Program-made: the position numbers and the translations under genes | The notes under the pieces: generated by a model | Seen by the model: only the letters and a program-made list of their open reading frames with translations | What the model was told of the DNA's origin: nothing | Databases searched by the model: none | DNA from: Planctellipticum variicoloris | Lineage (GTDB): Bacteria; Planctomycetota; Planctomycetia; Planctomycetales; Planctomycetaceae | Length of the DNA: 64,000 bases | Reading direction: 5' to 3' | Assembly: GCF_030622045.1 (NCBI RefSeq) | Contig: NZ_CP130886.1 | Coordinates: 806,001 to 870,000 of the forward strand | Part shown: piece by piece, positions 29,920 through 37,541 of the stretch | Numbering within the stretch: the stretch's first letter is position 1 | Layout of the letters: the number at the start of each line of letters is the position of its first letter

Positions 29920-31287
29920 TCAGTCGTTGCGGAGCTTCAGCCCGCGTTCGGCGAGCTGCTGACGGATTTCGTTCAGCGAGGTCACGCCGAAGTTCTTGGT
30001 CGAGAGCAGATCGTCGGGCGATCGCTGGATCAGCTCGCCAAGCGACGCGATCTGCAGTCGGGCCATGCATTTGCGGGCGCGAACCGAAAGCTGCAGATCG
30101 GACACGGCCGAGCTGAGAAGCTGCTGTTCCTGCGGGGAGAGCTCCAGCGGCAGGCCGACCGGCAGTCCGGGGGCATGGGCGGGTTTGGCGACGGCCTGCA
30201 GGTTCTGGCCGACAGTCAGCCCATGCTGGGCCATGAGTTCGCGAATTTCGACCAGGGAGGTCTCGCCGAAATTCTTGCCCTGCAACAGGTCGTTCTCGGT
30301 GGTCCGCGTCAGGTCGCCCAAAGTCATGATGTTCATGCTTGCCAGGCAATTGCGGCTGCGAACCGACAGCTCGAAATCCGTGACCGGCCGGCTGAGGAGC
30401 TGTTCCAGGCGAGCTTCATTCCGGGCGACGTCGTCGTCGTAGAACATGTCGCTCGTCGCTTCAATGTCCTTCATGTACATGCGGGCTCGCGCATGCTCGG
30501 GATCGAAGCTGAGAATGCGGCGGAAACAGAAGGCTGCCGCGGGATAATTGCCCCGGTCTTCGTAGAGCAGGCCGAGATTGAGCAGGGCGCCCAGATGGTA
30601 CGGCGCTTTGCTCAGGGACTGCTCGTACAGACGGATTGCTTCGGAGTCGTTGCCGTAGAGTGCGTTCTCGCCGGCCAGGCGGAAGAGCGCCTGGGCGTGG
30701 TGGGGATCCATGTCGACGGCGCGTTCGAAGTACTCGATGGCCCCGTACGTATCGCCGCGGTCGGCGAGAATACAGCCCATCTGATACGAGTATTCGGCCC
30801 GCCGGGCGCCTTCCGTGCCGGTGGAGCGGACGACCTGTTCGGCTTCGTCAACGCGTCCCTGCAGCCGGATCGCGCCCGCCCGCTTCAGCGTGGCTTCGAC
30901 AGAGTCAAAGCCGGCCTTGGCGGCGGCGGCGAACTTTTCGGCGGCCTCCGCCGGTTTATCGAGCGCCAGCAGCGTCAGGCCGTGCACGTAGCTGCCAACC
31001 GCGTCGCCAGTGACCCCGGAGAGGATGCGGTTGGCGATCGCGTGCTGAGCCAGCAGGTAAGCACCCACGCCTGCCCGCACGATCGCGCCCGACTGGGTTT
31101 CGCCCGCTTCGACTTCGCGCAGCAGGGCGTCGATCTCGATTCGCGTCTGCATGACCTGGTCGGCAGCAATGGCGCGGCGGAACTGAGCCAGTTCGTCCGC
31201 CACCATCGGTCCGCGGTTCTGCAGCATTTCCTTCACGTTGACCGGTTCCGGCGCTTTGACGGCCGGCTTTGCCTTGTCTACGGACAC
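29920..31287 (-). CDS. TPR protein with two C-terminal RNA polymerase alpha-CTD domains
   Basis: 455 residues. Residues about 30-290 are TPR-like helix pairs (AIEYFERAVDMDPHHAQALF is a clear unit at 183-202). Then come two copies of the RNA polymerase alpha C-terminal helix-hairpin-helix domain, about 299-360 and 391-453. The first keeps the DNA-contact pair equivalent to E. coli R265/N268 (LSVRSRNCL: R310, N313); the second has LSVRARKCM with Lys in the Asn position. Both have NFGxTSLxEIRxxLxxxGL. This is not RpoA, since the assembly domain is missing. It may bind UP-element DNA or activators, or simply use the HhH as a protein contact. Start is GTG 31287 behind AAGGAAGGA. Confidence 0.85.
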   Translation of the reverse strand: MSVDKAKPAVKAPEPVNVKEMLQNRGPMVADELAQFRRAIAADQVMQTRIEIDALLREVEAGETQSGAIVRAGVGAYLLAQHAIANRILSGVTGDAVGSYVHGLTLLALDKPAEAAEKFAAAAKAGFDSVEATLKRAGAIRLQGRVDEAEQVVRSTGTEGARRAEYSYQMGCILADRGDTYGAIEYFERAVDMDPHHAQALFRLAGENALYGNDSEAIRLYEQSLSKAPYHLGALLNLGLLYEDRGNYPAAAFCFRRILSFDPEHARARMYMKDIEATSDMFYDDDVARNEARLEQLLSRPVTDFELSVRSRNCLASMNIMTLGDLTRTTENDLLQGKNFGETSLVEIRELMAQHGLTVGQNLQAVAKPAHAPGLPVGLPLELSPQEQQLLSSAVSDLQLSVRARKCMARLQIASLGELIQRSPDDLLSTKNFGVTSLNEIRQQLAERGLKLRND

Positions 31288-31546
31288 GCGTGATCCTTCC
31301 TTACCAGATATCTGTCAGAAAAATCGGGAATTCGAGGTTGTACTCGTCGGTCGCGAAACCAGCATCTTATCAAATTAGGTTGTGGCTGCAATCAATCAAG
31401 CTGTGGCGGATGTGTACAAAAAAACCGGCGTCACTCGGCCGCCGCAGAGCTTCCCTGCTTCTGCTCTTGCTTTGCGGAAGCGATGGAATGAGATATGGTG
31501 CCAATTCGCCGGGACGAAACGACTCGCCAGATTCAGTGAGGGCACG
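31288..31546. promoter_or_regulatory. Divergent intergenic region between the TPR/alpha-CTD gene and frr
   Basis: 259 bp, more AT-rich than its surroundings (A/T stretches around 31315-31435). Two units start outward from it, so promoters must lie here, but no -35/-10 pair was convincing. Confidence 0.4.
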
Positions 31547-32107
31547 ATGGACCAGGATGAGATTCTACTGGACGCCGAAGAACGCATGGACAAGGCTGCA
31601 CGGGTTGTCCACGACCAGTTGACCGGTTTGCGGACCGGACGGGCGACGTCCGGGCTCGTGGATTCCATCCGGGTTGACTACTACGGTTCGCCGACGCCGC
31701 TCAAGCAGATCGCCACCGTCAGCGTTCCCGAACCGCAGCAGATCCTGATTCGCCCCTTCGACGCGGGGATTCTGAACGACATTGCGAAGGCGATTCAGTC
31801 GAGCGATGTGGGACTGGCTCCGAATTCGGATGGTCGAGTGATTCGACTGAACATCCCCCCCCTCTCGACGGAACGCCGTCGGCAGCTCGTCTCGCGGGTG
31901 AAGGACTTGGCCGAAGATGCGCGGGTCTCGATTCGAAACATTCGCCGCGATGCCAACAAGCACGCGGATCAGGCGCTCAAGGACAAGCTGATGAGCGAAG
32001 ATCTGCACGAAGCGACCAAGGACGCGATTCAAGAGCTGACCAAGCAATATGAGGGTAAGGTCAATGCTCTTGCCGAGGCGAAGGAAAAAGACATCATGGA
32101 GCAGTAG
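31547..32107 (+). CDS. frr: Ribosome recycling factor
   Basis: 186 residues, the normal RRF size. It splits post-termination ribosomes with EF-G. The LRTGRA motif, the SVPEPQQILIRPFD segment and the C-terminal helix with IRRDANKHADQ are clear. ATG 31547 follows GAGGGCACG. The common partner pyrH is not adjacent. Confidence 0.97.
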   Translation: MDQDEILLDAEERMDKAARVVHDQLTGLRTGRATSGLVDSIRVDYYGSPTPLKQIATVSVPEPQQILIRPFDAGILNDIAKAIQSSDVGLAPNSDGRVIRLNIPPLSTERRRQLVSRVKDLAEDARVSIRNIRRDANKHADQALKDKLMSEDLHEATKDAIQELTKQYEGKVNALAEAKEKDIMEQ

Positions 32108-32365
32108 GGCTCCCGGACACTCTCGGGCGTTGAGTCGCAGGAGTTTCTCCAGCCTTCGCATTTTCTGCACCTCGATCGAGAAGTTGCCGCTCGTCCAGGT
32201 TTTCGAGACCTTAGTATTCGGCTCGGCCGACAGATTTGGCTCGGAGTCCTCGAATTCCCGCCGTGAACTGCTCTGCCGGCTCTGCCGGTTCTCGCTACAA
32301 TTCTGCGGTGTTCCGGCGCCAGGTTGGTCCGGTTCGGTGTCTCGCGATTTTCAGGGACAGACGTC

Positions 32366-33250
32366 GTGACACGTATCCGAACACGCCTCTCCTCGAATCG
32401 TCCCTGGCATTCGTTCCGGCTCCTCATCTGCACGCTGCTCCTGGCGGCGACCTGGTCGATGGCAGCCCGTTCGCAGGATCGTCTCCCCGCGGGAGCCGCT
32501 CCAGGCGCGAAGCCGGCGGCGGGCGAGGAGCCAGCCAGACCCGAAACAATCATCCCGCGCGAACCGATCGAGGTCCTCTATGCGCTCGGAGCATTCGCCT
32601 GGCCGCTGGGCCTGATGTCGATCGTCGTGGTCTGGTTCTCGATCGAACGGCTGGTCGTGCTGCGCCGCGGTCGGGTGATTCCCCGTCCCTTCGTATTCCG
32701 GTTCTTCGAGCACCTGGAACAGGGCAAACTCGATTCCCGTTCGGCGGCCGGATTGTGTGAAGAAAACCGCAGCCCGATCGCCTCGATCTTCGCCCACGGC
32801 ATTCGCAAGTGGGGCAAACCCAGCGTGGAAGTCGAGCAGGCGATTATTGACGGCGGCGAACGCCAGTTGAGCCAGCTCCGGAAGCACTTGCGCGTGCTGA
32901 ATGGCGCCTCGACCGTGGCTCCGCTGGTCGGGCTGCTCGGGACCGTGGTCGGTATGATCGACTCGTTTAACAATATCGCCGCGCGGAATGCGATGGGAAA
33001 GACGCAGGACTTGGCGGCGGGGATCGGCCTCGCCCTGCTGACAACGGCGGTCGGGCTGCTGATCGCCATTCCGGCAATGATCATGTATATGTATCTGGCG
33101 GGCCGGGTCGACGCTCTGGTCATCGAGATGGACGGTTATGCTCAGCAGCTCGTCGACCAGATCTCGGCCGAAGGGCTGGCTGAGCAGGCTCGCGGTCGAG
33201 CGGCCGCCGCCACGCCCGCGAAATCGACGGAATCACGCCGGGCCGTCTAA
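32366..33250 (+). CDS. MotA/TolQ/ExbB-family proton channel protein
   Basis: 294 residues from GTG 32366, which has AGGGA nine bases upstream and leads straight into a signal-like segment (LLICTLLLAATWSMAARS); a TTG at 32324 is an alternative. After a Pro/Ala-rich periplasmic linker come the three transmembrane helices of the ExbB/TolQ fold, with the conserved APLVGLLGTVVGMIDSF and GIGLALLTTAVGLLIAIP segments. It should use the proton gradient to energise an outer-membrane process. The usual ExbD/TolR partner gene is not next to it. Confidence 0.88.
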   Translation: MTRIRTRLSSNRPWHSFRLLICTLLLAATWSMAARSQDRLPAGAAPGAKPAAGEEPARPETIIPREPIEVLYALGAFAWPLGLMSIVVVWFSIERLVVLRRGRVIPRPFVFRFFEHLEQGKLDSRSAAGLCEENRSPIASIFAHGIRKWGKPSVEVEQAIIDGGERQLSQLRKHLRVLNGASTVAPLVGLLGTVVGMIDSFNNIAARNAMGKTQDLAAGIGLALLTTAVGLLIAIPAMIMYMYLAGRVDALVIEMDGYAQQLVDQISAEGLAEQARGRAAAATPAKSTESRRAV

Positions 33251-33275
33251 CCGGCTGCTGAGTTTTCGACCGTCA

Positions 33276-34196
33276 TCAGTCATCGAGCGACGCCCGCGCT
33301 GAACGCCCGAGATTGACCGCCTGAGTCTGCGGCAGGACCGGCATTTCCCAGAGCTGTTCGGGAAGCGCCGGCGGATTAACCTGAATCGCGCCGAATTCCA
33401 TGGCAAGGCTCATCTCGGCCTGCGGCCAGTCGAGCTCGATCCGGCGCGGCAGCACCACCCCGGTCTGCGGGTCGATGAAGTGTTCCCCCAGCCGGGCGGA
33501 GGCGATGATTTTTCCGTTGCGGGCAGAATCCCACAGCGTGTGTTCCCGGACGAGTCCGCGGCAGAGATCCACGACAACGATCTGGCGGACCTGCCAGCCG
33601 TTGTTCAGGACGTGGTCCGACACAAGCTGCACGGTTCCCGGTTGCATCCCGGGCTGCAGCCGCAATTGCTGAAAATCGTACGGCGACAGTCCGAAGGCTT
33701 CCATCAGCCACTGCGGTTCGAACGGCAGGTTGAGCTGCCGGACCGCCAGATCGGCGTCTTCGTGCCTGGCGTAATACACGTGGGGCTGTTTGTTCTGCTT
33801 AGCCCAGAACCAGAAGAGATGTTCGTTGGAGCCCAGGTCGACTTCGGTGCCGCCGATCGAATTGACCATCAGCCGAAGGCGTCGCCCCTTCTGAACGGCC
33901 AGGTCTCCGTTGAGAGGAAACGGAATCCCTTTGACTCGGATTCCGACTCCGTGGGCGCGCCAGGACTGCAGGCGATCGACGTTCTGATTCAGGTGGGCGA
34001 CGACTTGTTCGACGGTGGCGTCGGGCGGGAGTACGCAGGGCTGGCTGGCGAACGGGTCTGCCGGTCCGCGCAGCCACGAGCGCATCGACGTGCATCCTGG
34101 TAGAAACACGAGGCCCATCGCGGCGGCTGAGCGGAGGGCCGCGCGCCGGCTGATCCGTGAAACGCCGGCGTCATCGCTCCCTGGGCACGCGTGCAT
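33276..34196 (-). CDS. LolA-like lipoprotein with twin-arginine signal
   Basis: 306 residues from ATG 34196, which overlaps the preceding gene's stop codon by one base (TGATG). The N-terminus contains SRRAALRS followed by a hydrophobic stretch ending FLPGC, so it looks like a Tat-exported lipoprotein. The mature protein begins with VVAHLNQNVDRLQSWRAHG and continues in beta strands as in the LolA/LolB or outer-membrane lipoprotein-sorting fold (GGTEVDLGSNEHLFWFW). It could carry lipids or lipoproteins in the periplasm. Family assignment is by pattern only. Confidence 0.68.
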   Translation of the reverse strand: MHACPGSDDAGVSRISRRAALRSAAAMGLVFLPGCTSMRSWLRGPADPFASQPCVLPPDATVEQVVAHLNQNVDRLQSWRAHGVGIRVKGIPFPLNGDLAVQKGRRLRLMVNSIGGTEVDLGSNEHLFWFWAKQNKQPHVYYARHEDADLAVRQLNLPFEPQWLMEAFGLSPYDFQQLRLQPGMQPGTVQLVSDHVLNNGWQVRQIVVVDLCRGLVREHTLWDSARNGKIIASARLGEHFIDPQTGVVLPRRIELDWPQAEMSLAMEFGAIQVNPPALPEQLWEMPVLPQTQAVNLGRSARASLDD

Positions 34197-34684
34197 CAGC
34201 TCCACTCCGCCGCCAGGTGAGTCCGCAGCTCCTGCTGCAATTGCTGTGTTTCGGGGGCGGGGAGCCGGAGGTTGGGCACCTCGAACGACCCTTCGCCGTG
34301 GAGACCGGCGAGAACGAGAATTTCTTCCCCGTCCTCTCCGCGTGCGTCGTCGAGCCTCAGTTTGCGATATTTCAGCAACAGGATCGCCAGCACATAACGC
34401 AGCCTGTCGTGAACCGGACTGGCTTCTTCGCTGAGCTGTTCGAAGTACCGCATCAGCGGTTCGGGATCCAGGCGAGCCTGACCAGCGGTTGGATCGGCCG
34501 GAACCGTCGACGTCCAGTGGCCGATGACCTCCGGCGGCGGCCCCTGCCAGCCTTCTTCAGAAAAGTCGAGCCGCAGCAGTTCGCCATCCTTCTCCACGAC
34601 CACGGAGTGGCAGACCGAGCCCGGCGTCAGCGGACGGCCGGTCCCTGCGCAGGTCTTTCCAAGTGGTTTGAGGTGGTAGTCCAT
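34196..34684 (-). CDS. Conserved-looking cytoplasmic protein of unknown function
   Basis: 162 residues, no signal peptide or membrane helix. It begins MDYHLKPLGKTCAGTGRPL with two cysteines in the first 30 residues and later has LRYVLAILLLKYRKLRLDD, a helix ending in basic residues. I do not recognise a family. Its stop codon overlaps the start of the LolA-like gene, so the two are coupled and probably act in the same envelope process. Confidence 0.7.
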   Translation of the reverse strand: MDYHLKPLGKTCAGTGRPLTPGSVCHSVVVEKDGELLRLDFSEEGWQGPPPEVIGHWTSTVPADPTAGQARLDPEPLMRYFEQLSEEASPVHDRLRYVLAILLLKYRKLRLDDARGEDGEEILVLAGLHGEGSFEVPNLRLPAPETQQLQQELRTHLAAEWS

Positions 34685-34909
34685 GGCCCCCGCCGGTGGA
34701 ATCCAGTTTCATGGCGGGCCGTGTTGTAGGTTCTCAAGACGCCAGCAGCAAGAGGAATCGCCAGCGTGAAACGCGAGGCGAACCCGCGGTCGCGTGTTCG
34801 GTCTATTCGAGCTGGAACAGGACTGCTACAACCTCGCGGTTCGCATCGGCCCCGCGCCTCACGCCGCGAGTCCGATCGAAAACGAAGTCGGGTCGAGAAG
34901 GCGATTTTC

Positions 34910-35890
34910 ATGGTCATGCGATGGCGGCTGGTGGCCGCGTATCTGGCCGCCTGGGTGACGGTCTCCAGTGCAGCCAGTCTCCCCGGTCAGGACGATCCGT
35001 TTCTGGTCGGCGACGGGGTGGGCGGGACGTTCGTCACACACCCGGAGCTACTCACGGACGACTCCGTCCGCGGCTCGTGGCTGGACTCGGTCCGCGAGGA
35101 CTTTCGTCCGCAGGATTTTCCCGACGAGCCCTGGGGATGGCACCTGCTCCCCGAGGGGTTGCTGTATAAGTCGTATATCGCGGGCGAAAAAGAACCGCGG
35201 ATGTCGACAGCGTTTCTGCACGAGACCGGCGGAGAAACGCTGTGGGACAGTGCGCTGGGCGGGCGAGTTGGTCTGGCGCGTTTCGGGACAGCGCGAGGCA
35301 TTCAGCCCGAGGGCTTTCAGATCGACGTCGAAGGAGCCGCGCTGCTGCGAATGCAGCCTCAGGAAGAACGGGACGTCATGTCGGTCGACTTTCGAGCGGG
35401 CGTCCCCCTGACCTACCGCGAAGGGCCGTTCCAGGCCAAACTCGCCTACTATCACATCAGTTCGCACGTGGGGGACGAGTACCTGATCAAGAATCCTGGC
35501 TACGTGCGGAATAACTACAGCCGCGACGCGTTTGTGCTTGGCGGCGGCTGGTTCCCGATCGATCCGCTACGACTGTACGCGGAGGTCGGCTGGTCGTTCT
35601 ATGGCACGGGCGGCGATAAACCGTGGGAGTTCCAGACAGGTTTCGAATGGAGTTCGAACCGGCCGACAGGAATCCGCGGGGAGCCCTATCTGGCGGTCAA
35701 CGCCCAATTTCGGGAGACGGTCGACTGGAACGGCTCCATCAACGTCATGGCCGGCTGGCAGTGGCGCGGTCGCGAGAGCGATCACGTCTTTCGGGCGGGA
35801 ATGCAATACTTCAACGGCCCGAATTCCCAGTACGTCTTTCTGAACGACCACCAGCAACTGATCGGGGCGGGGATTCGCTACGACTATTAG
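34910..35890 (+). CDS. DUF1207 family secreted protein
   Basis: 326 residues with a signal peptide (VAAYLAAWVTVSSAASLPGQ). The body matches DUF1207: PDEPWGWHLLPEGLLYKSYIAGEKEPRM (in part) near the N-terminus and repeated amphipathic beta strands ending IGAGIRYDY, consistent with an outer-membrane beta-barrel. Function is unknown. ATG 34910 follows AGAAGG; ATG 34916 is an equal option. Confidence 0.8.
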   Translation: MVMRWRLVAAYLAAWVTVSSAASLPGQDDPFLVGDGVGGTFVTHPELLTDDSVRGSWLDSVREDFRPQDFPDEPWGWHLLPEGLLYKSYIAGEKEPRMSTAFLHETGGETLWDSALGGRVGLARFGTARGIQPEGFQIDVEGAALLRMQPQEERDVMSVDFRAGVPLTYREGPFQAKLAYYHISSHVGDEYLIKNPGYVRNNYSRDAFVLGGGWFPIDPLRLYAEVGWSFYGTGGDKPWEFQTGFEWSSNRPTGIRGEPYLAVNAQFRETVDWNGSINVMAGWQWRGRESDHVFRAGMQYFNGPNSQYVFLNDHQQLIGAGIRYDY

Positions 35891-35905
35891 CGATCTTCGA
35901 AACGA

Positions 35906-36610
35906 TCAGGACTGGGCCGGCAAAGCCAGCGAGGCCGCTGACGATTCCGTGTCGATCAGCATATACATGGCGACCAGTTCGGAAATCCGTGCGCCTCCGA
36001 GCTTACGGAGAATCGCCGAGCGGTGGGCATCCACCGTCCGCGACGAAATCCCCAGCTCAAAACCGATTTCCTTGCTGATCTGCCCCTTGATAATACAGCG
36101 CAGGACTTCGTGCTCGCGCGGCGACAGACAGGCGAACCGGTCCCGCCACTGCTCGATCTGACGGCTTCGTTCGGCACGTTCCAACTCGCTCCGCCAAGCC
36201 GACTGCAACGCCTCAAGCATGACCTGCGCGTTGGGGGGTTTCAGCAGAAAATCGTCGGCGCCCGCCTTGATGGCTGCAACGGCGTCGGCAATGGTTCCAT
36301 CTTCGGCGAGCGCCAGCACTGGCTGACGGTAACCGCGTTGGCGGAGCATCTTCATGGATGCGCCGGCTTCGCCGCGCGGCATGTCCATCGCCACGCAGCC
36401 GCGCTCATTCTGCCCGACTTCGGCTAGAAACTGGGCGAGACGGTCGAAGCCTGAAACCTGTCCGCCGACGCTGCCGACCAGCCCAGCCAGCCAGGCCCGC
36501 AGCTCTCGATCGCCGTCAATCAGAAAGATGACTGGCTGCACGGAGAACACTTGCGGCGCTGCCGCCGCGTCAGAACGTAATGCGTGAGAACGGCTTGCGG
36601 CGATCATCAT
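35906..36610 (-). CDS. FixJ/NarL-type response regulator with degenerate receiver
   Basis: 234 residues from ATG 36610 behind GAGGGT. The receiver keeps D32/D34, a phospho-acceptor candidate D76 (VAMDMP) and K124, but the switch Thr/Ser is replaced by Ala (VLALAEDG), so phosphorylation signalling may be altered. The C-terminal LuxR-type helix-turn-helix (161-205) has LSPREHEVL and GISSRTVDAHRSAILRKLG. It likely binds DNA as a transcription regulator. No sensor kinase is adjacent; an ECF sigma gene is divergent from it. Confidence 0.82.
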   Translation of the reverse strand: MMIAASRSHALRSDAAAAPQVFSVQPVIFLIDGDRELRAWLAGLVGSVGGQVSGFDRLAQFLAEVGQNERGCVAMDMPRGEAGASMKMLRQRGYRQPVLALAEDGTIADAVAAIKAGADDFLLKPPNAQVMLEALQSAWRSELERAERSRQIEQWRDRFACLSPREHEVLRCIIKGQISKEIGFELGISSRTVDAHRSAILRKLGGARISELVAMYMLIDTESSAASLALPAQS

Positions 36611-36884
36611 CCGGGACCCTCGGAATGCGGAAAGCGACCTTGTCACTCTCTAACTGCCGGCCGAATGTCATTTTTTTCAGAAAACGATGAGATTCGGGCA
36701 ACTTTGTGCGGAATTCCCGTCGACTGACGCTTTCAGCTTTGTAAAAAAAGATATGGAGAGCCGTTCGTCGTCCGACGTGTTCGCGTGTTCCGGGGCGTTA
36801 ATCCCATCGCGTGCGGTGGTTGATTGTCAGTCACTGGGACTTGAACAAGACAGCGGCGATAGAACGATTTGTGGGCGCCTTACG
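36611..36884. promoter_or_regulatory. Divergent intergenic region between the FixJ-like gene and the ECF sigma gene
   Basis: 274 bp with AT-rich runs (a T7 near 36670 and A7 near 36745) that stand out from the GC-rich background. Two units diverge here, so promoters are expected, perhaps including one read by the ECF sigma factor itself. No exact site is claimed. Confidence 0.4.
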
Positions 36885-37526
36885 ATGTCTGAATTTCTCG
36901 AAAACGCAGGGCATGAGCCAACGTTGATGAGCGGGCACGAGCAGTTTCCGACCACCGTCGCATCTCTGTTAAATGCGCTGCACAACCAACAGGATTCCGC
37001 CGCGTGGCGCCAGTTCTCCAGTCGATATGCCGACGTTCTGGTCTGCTATTGCCGCCGACGCGGGCTTCAGCAGGCGGATGCCGAGGACATTTCGCAACAG
37101 GTGCTGTTTGCAGTCAGTCGTCAGATTTCGAACTTCCAGCAGCAGCCTGATCGCGGACTGTTCCGGTCCTGGCTGGCAACGATTGCGATTCGCGCGATCT
37201 GGAAGCAGCGGCGGCAGTCGTGCCGGACTTCGGCAGGGTCGCTGCAGGACTGCGAACAACTGGCCGAGCCGAGCTGTCAATCGTGGCTGGCGGATTTTAA
37301 CGCGGCGGTGCTCGATGCCAGTCTGAATCGAATCTGTCCCGAGTTCACCGCTGAGGAATGGACGGCGTTCTGCCGCGTCTGGCAGGCCGACGAGCCTTGC
37401 TTGGAGGTTGCCGCCGACATCTGCAAATCGGCAAGTTGGGTCTATCGGACGAAGTACCGCATCCTGGACCGTCTGAAACGCGAGATCGCAGTTCTGGCGG
37501 AAGATTCGGCAATTCTCTCGAGTTGA
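36885..37526 (+). CDS. ECF-family RNA polymerase sigma factor
   Basis: 213 residues. Region 2 is visible as WRQFSSRYADVLVCYCRRRGLQQADAEDISQ (in part) through VLFAVSRQISNFQ, and region 4 as the CLEVAADICKSASWVYRTKYRILDRLKREI helix-turn-helix area. It redirects RNA polymerase to target promoters. The next gene, 15 bp on, encodes a kinase with an N-terminal anti-sigma-like zinc motif, so control of sigma activity through that protein is likely. ATG 36885 was chosen as the last start before region 2; upstream starts give non-conserved residues. Confidence 0.88.
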   Translation: MSEFLENAGHEPTLMSGHEQFPTTVASLLNALHNQQDSAAWRQFSSRYADVLVCYCRRRGLQQADAEDISQQVLFAVSRQISNFQQQPDRGLFRSWLATIAIRAIWKQRRQSCRTSAGSLQDCEQLAEPSCQSWLADFNAAVLDASLNRICPEFTAEEWTAFCRVWQADEPCLEVAADICKSASWVYRTKYRILDRLKREIAVLAEDSAILSS

Positions 37527-37541
37527 GTCCTGGCGGTAGCG

